The notes below the pieces were generated by a model. That model worked only from the letters and a program-made list of their open reading frames with translations, was not told the origin of the DNA and searched no databases. Of a DNA stretch of 64,000 bases, positions 36,256 to 47,355 are shown one piece after another. Both the position numbers and the translations under genes were made by a program. The stretch comes from Pyrocephalus nanus (Eukaryota > Chordata > Aves > Passeriformes > Tyrannidae): assembly GCA_038380795.1 (NCBI GenBank), contig CM076260.1:74189843-74253842 (forward strand), given 5' to 3'. Within the stretch, counting starts at the first letter, position 1. Every line of letters begins with the position of its first letter.

Positions 36256-36848
36256 TGTTGTGGTTTAACCCCACCTGGCAACTAAGTCCCACACACCTGC
36301 TTGCTCACTCTCCCCTGATGGGGTGGGGAGAGAATCAGAAGAGAAGTGAGAAAAGTTGTGCTTGAGATAAACGCTGTTTAATAGGTAAAGCAAAAGCTGT
36401 GCACCCAAGCAAAGCAAACCAAGGACTTCATTCATTGTTCTCCATGTGCAGGCAGGTGTTCAGCCATCCCCAGGACACAGCAGGGCTGCATCACCCATAA
36501 CAGTGACCAAGGAAGGCAAACGCCATCACTCCGAATGTCCTCCCCTTCCTTCTTTTCCCGGCCCAGTTTTATATGCTGAGCATGATGCCATATGGTATGG
36601 GATATCCCTTTGGTCAGCTGGGGGCAGTTGTCTTGACTGTGTCCCCTCCCAAATGTGTGGGCACCCCCAGCCTATTCACTGGTGGGGTGGTGTGAGAGGC
36701 CTTGAGTCTGTATAAGCACTGCTCAGCAGTAAAACATTCCTGTGTTATCAAGACCACAAATTTTTGTGTTTCCAGCACAAATCCAAAGCAGAGCCCCACA
36801 CCAGCTACCATGAAGAAAATTAACTTTATCCCAGCCCAAACCAGCACA
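36256..36848 (+). mobile_element. Solo LTR of avian endogenous retrovirus, copy 1
   Basis: Begins TGTTGTGGTTTAACCCC, ends with TATCCCAGCCCAAACCAGCA and CA, about 590 bp. Inside are the family's landmarks: GGGGAGAGAATCAGAAGAG, GTTTAATAGGTAAAGCAAAA, a TTTTATATG TATA-like site near 36570 and AAGCACTGCTCAGCAGTAA. I recall this as a common ERV LTR of neoavian birds. No primer-binding site follows and no gag or pol sequence is seen nearby, so it is a solo LTR. No clear target-site duplication is visible (AATGAG left, AACAAA right). Confidence 0.88.
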
Positions 36849-39800
36849 AACAAAAAGCAGGAGGATGGTACTCAGGATTTATGAAGATATCTCAGGTGCT
36901 TTCCAGTCCCTTGGTAACTTGGGAAGATGCCATGAATATCTCTGCCAGGGTTTGGGTTAGGTGACAAGTGAGTTCTGGCACAACCCCGTAAGGTCAGGCT
37001 GTGCTACTGACAGACTCCTTCTCAGTAAGGGCAGCGAGCCTCAGGGAACTCTAAGCAGGTCAGCTTAACTGCTGCCCTGGGAAAAGTCACTAAAAATAAT
37101 TTAATTGATGGTAAAAAACCAATCAATTGTAAACTAAAGATGCTGATATAGTAAGTGTGGAAGACACTAATGAAAACAAGCCTTGTCAGGCCTGAAGCTT
37201 AGTATTTATTGTTGATGAGAACTCAAGGTTGGTGGATATGGGCCATCATAAATGCAAAAGTTTTCTATCAGTTATTTGAAAAAGTATCACACAACAGCCT
37301 GATTTTTCTTTAAAAAAAAAAAAAAGTTGTAATTGTGTAACATCAAAATATTTAATGGTATGAGACCTGGTGGATTGAAAAGGAGAACTGTTAGGGAATG
37401 GGAAATACTGTAGTGAAGTCTGCACAGAAAGACTTATTGCTGGCCAAGATCTGAGAGTGAGCATCACATTTCTGTTAAGAAATTGTCGAGTGTGAACGCT
37501 GGCTGTGTAGGAATAATGATGAAAAGAAGAGTCACCTAGAGCGGCCAGGACTGCTCAGTAGAGAGCCCATCCAGCCAAGTAATGTCTTAGTGCAGTCCCA
37601 CAGTGTATTGATAAATTAGTTATCTCAAAGAGAGGGAATAGAGGCTGTACTTACAAGAGGTGAGTTTTAGGGAGTAAGCAGTGATTGAAATACTTTGGAA
37701 AGGTCAGAACAGAGAAGCAACTCAGTAGTAGCTCCCAGTGTGACGGGAGAAAAGGTGTAGACTGTCTTTGGATATAGGATTGGTGAGAAGTGGGAAGTGA
37801 TCAAAAGCCCCACATGAAACCTTTGCTGCAATATGTATCCAACTGGAGTGTTCCCACTCAAAAATAACACTGAAGGACCTTCTGCTGACACATCAAAGAA
37901 TCACTGAAATAATTCAAGAACTGGAAAAAAGAGGCCTTTCATCAGCTGTGGCAGAGTTCACCTTATTTCATTTATTTAAAGGAAGAAGATAGCAGTCTTC
38001 ATCACCCAGGGTGTAAACACTTTCATTAGGGTAAAACCCCAGGGCAGGATTCAGTCACCTGAACACACTCACTTGCAGCATATTAGATGACAGATGTGTG
38101 ACTCCTTTTGGGCAGGGGGAAAACTGAGATAAACTTTCTAAGCCCTGCTCAATCCCACATACTAGAGTCTGCTGGGTGCACACCCTGCACTAAGCCCTTC
38201 AGTCTTCCCATGTAGCACGGTCCCCCAGCTGCTCTGGAAGTTCTGCAGGTAACAGAAGATTTGTTCTAACAGAGCAGCAATGCCCCCCTCCCCCCCCCCA
38301 AATTACTGCTAACACTCATATGCAATCAGGTAATAGCCTGCAGATCCTGATGCAAACTCCAAGGACAGTCTCAGCACAGACATATATGGACCAACTTGAA
38401 TTTGAAGCCAGACTCCATCCTCCAGCTGAAGACCCAATGCACTGGGCTTTCATTGCCATCACCCTGATGGCAATCCTGCTCTACTAATCCTTGGATTTCT
38501 GGCATGCGGGATACATGCTTTACATATTTTCACATTTAATATCATATATTTCTGCTTAAGAAATCATTTAAATGATCCTACGTTTATAAGGTATATGGGC
38601 ATGAAAATGGGAAAAATAAAGGCAGCAGGAACTCGTTGCCAAAGCTGACGTGCCCGAATGCTCTCTGAGGCTGGGTACACAAGCAGCTCTGAGAGCCCCA
38701 CACAGCCCAGGGCAGTCCCTTCTCAGAGCCCACCACTCCTTCAGGCACAGCAGCCAGGGTGACTGGCTATGGGCAAGTCACAGCATCATTCCTCAGCCAG
38801 CATTTTCACCTGTGTCACATCACCAGCACATCAGCTGGCAGCACTGACTGCAGTCAGGCAGGGAGTGACAGGAGTGTAGGAAAGTCAGCAAGAGCAGCCG
38901 TGTACCAATGCTGTAGGATGGGATATGCTATTGCCACAGCTCCGTGAGGGTGAGAGGTGTTTTTGAGGGATTCTATGCCAGAGTCACTGTGACTGCCAAG
39001 ACACCAGGCCTTCCCTTCTCAATCCACATAGGACAATGGATGTATACAATCAACATCTTATGGGTGTAAGATGACATGTTAAAGGAGTAAGGTCTATTTA
39101 AATGAATGCTACAGCCAAATAAAGACAAGTTCAAATCCAGATACACATGCTGTGAGAAAAAACTACCATGATAATGACAGTTCAATAAAAAATAATGCCA
39201 TATCCAGATGTACCAAAATGAACGTGGGAATGTTTGTTTACTCAGTGACTGTAATGCAATGTTTAAATCCTAGTTTGTGTCAAGCAGTACATACTGAAGT
39301 GTGACAAAAGAAAAAAGAGGAAACTTGGAACTTGGGGGATTATTTCAGTAAAAAGTACAGTTGATGAGAAATATGTGCTTATTCTGCTTTTTAAACCACC
39401 AGTGTTCCTGCTTCTGTTTCTCACAGTTTTGTTCTTAGTTGATCTACTGACTTTGAATTATGGCTGGTTCATTCTACAATGAGTACAATCCATTTTTAAA
39501 GCCTGGAGAACAGCAATATGAATCCTCAGCTAGTGATCAGGTACCTCTAGGGAATCTAATTATTTTCTTGGAGTAATTTAAGTTTATGGGAAGTCATTCA
39601 GTCAAAATAAACGTCGAAAGGCTTAACTCTTTTGAACTGTATGTCCCCTGGATTAGGACTTCAAACATTTGGAGTTATCCATAATATATGATTCTTTAGC
39701 CCATAAATATTTTGAATTGAGTGATAATGAGCTATCAGCTTTACTCTTGTTTTGAAGTCTACCCTGACACCAGTTGAGTCACTATCTTTGGAAGAGGATC

Positions 39801-41081
39801 AGAAAACTATGTTAATAAGGTCAAACAGCTGGTCTGTTACAGTTGTAGATGAACAATGAAAAAGGTGATTCTGGAAAGTGAAATGTTTTCACCTGTAACA
39901 ACATTCATATTAAAGTCTCGCCTTTTTCTTTCAGATTTACATAAGTTTGTTTTAAAAAGTTTAATTTCTTTTTTAAAACAAAATTCTGGCTTAGCTGAAG
40001 TCTCTTGTTTTGTGATTTAATAACTGAATCTGGGACTTTTATCTTTTGTATTATGCACTCTAATTTATTTTATTTCCCTATCTATTATGAATATTAACCT
40101 TACGTTAACCACATCACAAAGCAATATTCCAGAATTATTTTAAGGACCCACACAGTTAACTAAAACTTAAACTCAGAACATCTCAGTTTGGATAGGGTAT
40201 GATAATATATCCAACCTAAGCACTGATTAAAGCTGTGCAAAAAAATTTTGCTTCAGTTCTTTGGATGGATTAAATATATATATATATATATGTAAAAGTT
40301 CTTTGCAGATTAACCCATAATGCCCTTGCTTATACTGTGGTGTTTTTTAATGGAAAACAATCATTTGATGATGAACTCTACCACTGAAAGTGAAATGAGT
40401 TCTGGTTTTGAACAATTGAAATGAAAATTAAGGAATGTGAAAATGTTAGTTTTTTCTGCAAAAGACGTTACTATGGGGAAATAAAAGGTGGTGACCTGAA
40501 GGCATAAGGATATGCAGGTGAAAAGGAAGTAGCTCAGAGACTGTGGCTCCAGAAGGACCAGGCAATGGAAAAGTGTCAGCCAGGTTCTTCTTTCTGCAGA
40601 GGGCAGCAATAGGGGGAGCAGGAGCCAGTGGCCACAGCAAACCACTGAGCCAAGCCATGGTTATCATCATCCTTTGTCCTGAGTCTTCTGGTGAGATATG
40701 GCAGCTTGGCTGTGTGCCCTTCCTCCCATGGGCACAGCCTCCATCTCATTCTGCTCTGTGCCGGCCCACGCTGCTGCTCTGCACTAGTCATGCCTTCCCA
40801 CCCTCCCACCTCATTGCAGTTTCCATAGTCCATGCTGCAGACATGCTTCAAAAGGTGCCATGTAAATGGTTTTTAAATGAGAGATGATCAGAAGAATGGC
40901 TTGAAAAAAATCCGTATTAGAACATGAGCATAATGGTTTTTTTGCTCTTCTGCTCTGTGATAGATGTTGCAGTGCCACATGTGAGCCTAGCTTAAAAAGA
41001 TCAAGATGTCTTGATCCTGAAGGGATCAAAATAAATAAGTCTAACATCTTTGGATTTCCTCATTCTTACACTATGTAAAAA

Positions 41082-41098
41082 CCTTTTTCTTTTTTTCT

Positions 41099-41129
<31 letters not shown>

Positions 41130-41151
41130 CTTTTTTTTCCTCTTTTTTTCT
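41082..41151. repeat. 70-nt pure pyrimidine (T-rich) tract
   Basis: Only C and T over 70 bases, mostly T with scattered C. It could form triplex (H-DNA) or be the A-rich tail of a minus-strand retrocopy; no matching retrocopy body is recognised to its right. Confidence 0.9.
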
Positions 41152-42332
41152 AATTTGAAACTGAATTTGCAAGGAGAGTTGGCTTCCCTTCAGGGGCATG
41201 TTCTGATGAATACATTATTTACTACTGACACAGAAAAGGCCTCTGGTGTAGCTGTGATGGGACTGAGAGTGAACAACAAAGATGAATGCAAGAAGAAGAA
41301 GAAAAGCAGAGTTTGCAGCTGATCTACGAGATGAACCAGAGGTCGTAAGGAACAGAGCTACAGGAAATCTGTTCACTGTGGCAGCAGGTACAAGGGGGGA
41401 GCTTTCATACACTGATGTCAATTGGAAGCGAAGGTACCACACAAAGAAGCAGCTATGTGAGGACAGTGAAAAGCTGAGAGGCCAAGACAAGCAGTGAAAA
41501 ACAGGTCAATTTGGAGCTTGCATGAGGGCTAAGGAAGTTGTTTGAGAAGGAAAGAGGCAGCAGCACTTCCGTCAGTACAGAGAAAGTTTGTTAAAATTTG
41601 GTGAGATTTCTGATGTAATGCTGTAGCTTCACAGTTGCTTTCAACTGGAGAGAAGTTTTTGGTGGAAAAAAAATCAACACATTTAAATCCACATCTGTTC
41701 CTAGTTTATCATAGAGCCAGAGAAACTCTCCTGCCTGTAAAAAGTAGGCAGTAGCTTGGGGGAAGGGAAGGAAGGCACAATTGGAGAAGTATAGAGGGAG
41801 AGCAGGCAGGACCATTTCTTTTGGCAGCCATGTCTGCATATGCCATTGTAATGAAAACTGGAAATTAAGAACTAGCAAAATATTCCAGCTCCCTCCTGAC
41901 TAACCTAAACTAGAGGATAGCCTTATAGTATCCACTGTTAGGTATGCTTTTCTGTGTCATTTCTTACACCATCCATCTCAATCTAAATACCTAACTACTG
42001 CCTAAAAATGCATTAGGGCAAACTAGGGGAGGGGGGGTAGATTTCTTTATAAGCTCTGGACGTCTCACCATGTCATTTGGATTAGACCTTACATGAAGGG
42101 CACAATTCAAACAGCATTTAAACCCAAGAGGACTATTTCACCTAGGAGTATTTGCTTCAGAAGTCTATTTGCTTCCTGTACCTCTTTCTCCAGGTATGCT
42201 TAAAGTCTTCAGTAAAAACTATCTGCCATCTCCTTCCAGCTCCTTTCCAATGGTCTGACAATTTAACAAGCATGATTGTCCAAAAGCAGGTTCTTTCTGG
42301 ATAAAGGAACAGATTGGCATGTTCTGTGTATA

Positions 42333-42362
42333 CACATACACACACACACACATTCACACATA
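42333..42362. repeat. (CA)n microsatellite
   Basis: An interrupted CA run with about eight perfect units in the centre (42339-42352), likely polymorphic. Confidence 0.85.
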
Positions 42363-42513
42363 CTTCTGGCTGTCTTCCAAGGTAAAGAATTACAGCCTGC
42401 TGAGTATTCTAGGAGGTAAGGCAAACTCACTTGAAACAGAAGCAATGAAATTTGGGATAAACTTTAAATTTGGAGTAGATTCAGAGCAAATGCAAAGAAC
42501 TCACTAGCAGGGC

Positions 42514-42540
42514 TTTTTTTTTTTTTTTTTTTTTTTTTTT
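42514..42540. repeat. T27 homopolymer
   Basis: 27 consecutive T, 60 bp before an old CR1. Length is probably variable and prone to sequencing error. Confidence 0.9.
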
Positions 42541-42599
42541 CTGAGTACAAATCACGCCATGCTTCTTTTGAATATTCCTTTAGAAAAGAGGTACTTTTT

Positions 42600-43463
42600 G
42601 GTAGGTTTGGATTGACTAGTATCTCTTGAACCTCTGCTGTTCAACATATAAGTGGATGAAATGGATCTGTTGCTCATACTGAGTTATTTGAAGTAGCAAG
42701 AACAAGAGTTGGCTGCAAAGAGCTGCAGAAGGACCTTGTGAGGTTGAATGACTGGGCAATCAAAAAAAAGATGAAATTCACTGTGCATAAATTGAATCGA
42801 CACCTACCAGGAAGAAAAATCTTAGCCTCTCATATGAGATAGAAAGCTCTGAGACGATCACTGTCACTGAGAAGGAAACCGTGGCATTAGTTACATATCT
42901 GAAACCATCAGTAAAGTGTGTGACAGCACTCAGACAATCAAATGTTGCAGACCATTGGTAAAGGAACACAGAACACAACAGGAAACATGAAGATGGCACT
43001 GCAGGAATCCATAGATAACCTGCACCCTTACTTAGCCCTCTCATCCCAAAAAGCAGAAACAGAAAAAAAAAAATAGAGGGGCAATAAAGATGATCAAAAG
43101 TTTGGAGCACCTTCTGTACAAGATCAGTCTGATTAGCTTAGCACTGTGCAGTTTGGAAGAGAGATTGCATGATGTGTTAACACATAGGAAATCACCAGGG
43201 GCATAGACACAGTGGGAAAAACCTCCATTTCTTCAAGCACAAAAATCCAGGAGCTCTCAAAGGCAGGGAGCCCTAGCCAGGCTCAGAGCATGCATCAGGA
43301 GCTGGTGCCTTGTGCAGCAGGTAGACCTGGGGAACCCCTCACCCATAAATGCTGTGTGGACCAAAAGCTGAAGTGTGCTCAAGGTGGGGGCTGGCCAAGC
43401 CCTTGGAGAGTTTGAGAGGCACTGCAAGTTACTGACTCAACTAATCAAACTGAGCTGAGGAAA
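42600..43463 (+). mobile_element. Old CR1/L3-like LINE remnant with 3' module, copy 2
   Basis: AACCTCTGCTGTTCAACATA then a degraded segment with GCAGAAGGACCTTGTGAGG and ACTGGGCAATCAAAAAAAAG follows the order of an ancient CR1/L3 reverse-transcriptase gene. 43090-43165 (GATGATCAAAAGTTTGGAGC, GTGCAGTTTGGAAGAGAG) continues it. 43271-43463 is the block shared with 29052-29235. It is strongly decayed and without open frames. Confidence 0.72.
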
Positions 43464-44375
43464 CCCCTCTGCAGATACTGGTCAGGAGAGCCCAAAAGGG
43501 AAGTGTTGTGTGTGCTGCCTTGTTCCTGCTCTTGCTGAGGCAACTGCCCTGGCTGCTCTAGATGGGCCCTTTGTCTGCACCCATTTGCTGCCCTTTTACA
43601 ACCAATTTCCCTCTGACTGATGGGAGCCAGCGCTGACATCATATGAGGCAGATGCACTGCAGCAAGCCTGAAGGAAGAAGGAGAAGGATGTGGGGCTATT
43701 TTTGGCTTGTGAGGCCCAGATTCTCACTGTCTTCTCTCACAAGTCAGGAAGGGCACAGACTAGAACAGGAGGTCAACACTCCTTTAGAATGTCCTGTATT
43801 TCTTAGTAAATGGACTGGAACCAGAGAAGACCAGTAAGCTGACAGTTTTTAGATAAACCTGGGCTTTTTTTAGTAACTTTTCTGAATGTTGCGAAAACTT
43901 CCTTGTGCACAGTATGGTATATTTAACGTACAATTGTATTTCCTGCATCTGAGAAGGCGGGAGCATTCTTGAAGACTAGGATGGATGGAGGTCATCTTTA
44001 AAAATGCTGATTTCATTTATATGGTTAATATAATGATGATCCACGATTGAAGCAGGTACTACTTTAGTAAAGTTAATAAAAGCTGTAGTCAGTGGAAATT
44101 CATAAGCTTACATAAAATTTGTAATTAGGAATATCAATAGAAATAAAACTGTCAGTAGAGAAATACTAGGGGTAACAAAAGGTGATGTGTGTGTTAACTA
44201 GGGAGGAGTAGATACACAGGAAATGGTGGAGGACTAAAATTATATAAAATACAAAACAGGAAAGGGGATTTTAGCAGAAAATGATGTTGTTAGAATAATA
44301 TGTAAGTTCAAGGTGACAGTCTTGGTACAGTGAACTTAGAAATTGTTTACTGACTTGAAATTATTTACTGTTAAC
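43464..44375. other. Intergenic sequence, nothing recognised
   Basis: AT-rich sequence between the old CR1 and the second LTR. No gene, polypurine tract or retroviral remnant is seen immediately before the LTR. Confidence 0.7.
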
Positions 44376-44936
44376 TGTGGTAGGCAGCTAATTCCCATGC
44401 TTGCTCACTCACCTTCCTCCTCCAGCAGGATAGGAGAGAGAATCAGAAAGGTAAAAGTGAAAAAGGTAAAAGTTATGGGCTGAGGTATAGACAGTTCAAT
44501 AGGTAAAACAAAGCCCGTGTGCACAAGCAGAGCAAAACAAGGAATTCACCACTTCCCATCAGCAGGCAGGTGTTCATTCATCCCCAGTAAAGCAGGGCTC
44601 CATCATGCATAGTGGTGACTTTGGAAGACAAATGCCCTAACTTTGAATGTCGTCCCTTCTTTCTCCTTTCCTCCAACCTTTACTGTTGTGCATGACATCA
44701 CATGGATGATCATAAGGAATATCTCTTGGGTCACTGGGGTAGCTGTCTTAGCTGTGTCCCTTCCAGCTTCTTTTATATCCCAGCCTACTTGACAGCAGGG
44801 CAGTGCAAGAAGCAGTGTAAGCACTGCTTGGCAGTAACTAAAATATCCTTGTGCTATACACTGGTCACAAACCCAAAATGGAGTCCTCAACCAGCTACAA
44901 TGAAGAAAATTGTCTCTATGCTAGCCAAAATCCATG
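44376..44936 (+). mobile_element. Solo LTR of the same avian ERV family, copy 2
   Basis: Shares with 36256-36848, in the same order: TGCTTGCTCACTC, AGGAGAGAGAATCAGAAAG, TTCAATAGGTAAAACAAAG, GCAGGCAGGTGTTCA, AAGCACTGCTTGGCAGTAAC and CAGCTACAATGAAGAAAATT. It is clearly more decayed, with losses in the first 40 bp and in the middle. It has the same orientation but no internal viral sequence is found between the copies, so these are two separate insertions. Confidence 0.85.
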
Positions 44937-45034
44937 TATATATATAAATTATAGCACCTTGCAATAAAAATAAAAAGCTTGGGACATAAGAGATGTGGAG
45001 TCATACAAAAGAAATGAAAATACATATACAGCAT

Positions 45035-45985
45035 TCACAGAATTATGGAATATTCTGAGTTAGAAGGACCCACATGGATCATGGAGTCCAGCTCCTGGTC
45101 CTGCACAGGACAGCCCCAAGAGTCACACCATGTGCCTGAGAGTATTGTCCAAATGCTTCTTGAAGTCTGTCAGGCTTGGTGCTGTGACCACTTCTGTGGG
45201 GAGCCGGTTCCAGTGCCCAGCCACCCTGTGGGTAAAGAACGTTTTGCTAATAGCCAATCTAAACCTCCCCTGACACAACCTCAGGCCACTCTCCCAGGTC
45301 CTGTCTCTGGTCACCAGACAGAAGAAACCTGGTGCCTGTCCGTCCACATCCCCTTGTGAGGAAGTTGTTAAACTGTGTTGAGGTCTCCCCTCAGTCTCCT
45401 TTACTTCAGGCTGAAAAAATCAAGTGATCTCAGCCACTCCTCATATGGCTTCCCCTCTAGACTTTTCACCATCTTTGTTGCCCTCCTTTGGACGCTTTAT
45501 ATAATAGCTTTATATCTTTCTTATATTGTGGTGCCCGAAACTGCACACAATATTCAAGGTGAGGCCACACCAGTGTACAGCAGAGTGGGACAATCCCCTC
45601 CCTCGACCAGCTGGTGATGCTTTGCCTGATGCCCCCCAGGACACAGTTGGCCCTCCTGGCTCCCAGGGCACTGCTGACTCATATTCAACTTGCCATGGAC
45701 CAGGACCCCCTGGTCCCTTTCCCATCAGTGCTCTCCAGCCTCTCGTTCCCTGATCTGTATGTACATCTGGGGTTGCCCCATAGCAGGTGCAGAATCCGGC
45801 ACTTCCCCTTGTTGAACTTCAGAGAGTTGATGATTGCCCAGTTCTCTAATTTGTCTTGGTCTCTCTTCAGGGTCTCCCTGCCTTCAAGGGAGTCAACAGT
45901 TTTTCGCAATTTTGTATCATCTGCAAACTTGCTTAGTATCCCTTCAAGTCCTGCATCCAAGTCATTTATGGCTACTTAAAGCCAG
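45035..45985 (-). mobile_element. CR1 LINE fragment, reverse orientation, about 950 bp
   Basis: The 3' tail at left (TTCACAGAATTATGGAATAT then AGAAGGACCCACATGGATC). The minus strand encodes the catalytic-box region at 45685-45960, including SKFADDTKLRKTVDSLEGRE, and the C-terminal GHWNRLPTEVVTAPSLTDFK at 45123-45347, in different frames. The element is therefore inactive. It lies between the second LTR and a CR1 of opposite orientation. Confidence 0.95.
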
Positions 45986-46194
45986 TGAATACCATAATAA
46001 CTGTACGCACGTCTTGTTAAATTCAGCAAGTACCTGAATGCAATGCAGTGCCAAACAGTCATATGATGGCTCTAAGACACAAGCAATGCCTAGTATGGCT
46101 AAATTTGAAAGTAAATCGTTTCCCAAGAGTATGTTTGGCATACACATTTGGTGTAGCCATATCCCTGTGACACTGGGATGTGCGAGAGGGAAGC

Positions 46195-46945
46195 CGTACA
46201 CCTCTGTATGTGTAACACAGGTGGTGTCCTGCACCTGGGGCAGAATAACTCCGAGGACCCGTACAGGCTGAGGGCTGAGTAGCTCTGTGGAGCAGGACGT
46301 GTGGGTCCTGGTGGACAACAAGCTGTTCATGAGCCAGCAATGTGCCCTTGTGGCCAAGACCAATGGAATCCTGGGATGCATGTCATGGTCAGCATGTCAA
46401 GGGAGGTGATCCTACTCCTCTATCCAGCCCTGGTGAGGCTTCATCTGGAGTGCTGTTTCCAGTTCTGGGCTCCACAGTACAAGAGGGACATGGAGCTCCT
46501 GGAGTGGGTCCAGCAGAGGGCTGCAAAGTTCAGTAAGGGACTAGAGTATTTCACCTGTTGGGCCTGTTTAGCCTCGAGAAAAGATGCATGAGAGGGGCAT
46601 CAATGTATTTGAAGGAGGAATGCCCCCACTAAAGCAGGAATGCCAAAAAGATGGAGCCAGGCTCAGTGATGCCAACCAACAGGACAAGAGGCACTTGGCA
46701 GAAACTGATGCACAGGAACTTCCATTTGAATGTGAGGAAGAAATTCTGTACTGTGCGGGCGACTGCACGCTAGAACACATTGCCCAGAGAGGTTCTGGAG
46801 AATATCTCCTTCACTGGAGATATTCAAGAACAATCCGGACACAATCCTGTGCCACCTGCTCTAGGATGGCCCTGCCTGAGCAGGGAAGCTGGACCAGATG
46901 ACCCACAGTGGTCCCTTCCAACCTGACCGATTCTGTGATTCCTCT
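46195..46945 (+). mobile_element. CR1 LINE fragment, sense orientation, abutting CpG island
   Basis: Starts in GTGTCCTGCACCTGGGGCAG and runs through the reverse-transcriptase C-terminal codons (VRLHLECCFQFWAPQYKRDM at about 46434-46493). It ends in CCTTCCAACCTGACCGATTC plus the CR1 terminal octamer-like TTCTGTGATTC. It carries frame breaks. The 3' end stops within about 20 bp of the CpG island assigned to DISC1. Confidence 0.95.
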
Positions 46946-47229
46946 TCCCTTCTAACTTGACGGCGGTGCCCCGCAGACTTGCAAGAGCAGGGATAGTACA
47001 GCCCGCAACCACTGCACCAGCAGGAACCGGAGGGCCCTTGTCCCCTGGGACGGTGCGTGCGAACAGCCCCAACCCCATCGCCGCTCCCGCACCAGCCCTC
47101 GCAGCCGGTCCCGCCCGCCGCCCTCTCCTTCCCCAGGGCGGCGGGGCTGCCTGCGGCCCGCCCCTGGCGGGGAGGGGCCGGCGCCAGGGCCGCTTTCCGC
47201 CCCGGTGCGGGACGTGGGGGGTGTCCGGG

Positions 47230-47302
47230 ATGTGGCGGCCGCAGCCCCGGGCGGGCGGTACCGACAGGCGGCGCCGTGGCGGGGGGGACGCGGCGGGCTC
47301 AG
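47230..47302 (+). CDS. DISC1: Candidate DISC1 first coding exon
   Basis: ATG at 47230 (G at -3) opens a 24-codon segment beginning MWRPQPRAGGTDRRRR and ending GGDAAGS, followed by CAG|GTGAGC, a strong donor after 47302. Mammalian DISC1 exon 1 also encodes only about two dozen Gly/Ala/Arg-rich residues ending in GS, which fits in length and composition. DISC1 is a coiled-coil scaffold of centrosome and neuronal transport complexes; this N-terminal piece has no domain. The exon ends in phase 1. The frame is also open upstream to 46957, so the start rests on the mammalian length. The phase of the mammalian junction, which I do not recall for certain, would decide the call. Confidence 0.5.
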
Positions 47303-47337
47303 GTGAGCGGGGCGGCCCGAGGGGCCCGCGGTGCTGC

Positions 47338-47355
47338 GGGGGAGGGAGGGAGGGG
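47338..47355 (+). promoter_or_regulatory. Strong G-quadruplex motif after exon 1 donor
   Basis: Four G runs of 5, 3, 3 and 4 separated by single A loops, 36 bp downstream of the candidate DISC1 donor. More G runs follow to about 47380. On the sense strand this would form in the pre-mRNA as well as in DNA. Confidence 0.8.

Larger units (their letters stand above)
36849..42599. other. Intergenic sequence between two LTRs
   Basis: No gene or retroviral coding sequence is recognised. It holds a short C-rich tract (38282-38299), an AT dinucleotide run (40274-40291), a long pure pyrimidine tract (41082-41151), a CA repeat (42333-42362) and a T27 run (42514-42540). The open frames have no recognisable products. 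Confidence 0.7.

Noticed and set aside
36256..44936. A full-length provirus bounded by the two LTRs
   Set aside because: The LTRs are clearly diverged, and no primer-binding site, polypurine tract or viral coding sequence is seen between them.
45614..45979. 121-codon plus-strand frame
   Set aside because: It is the antisense shadow of the CR1 reverse transcriptase on the minus strand.
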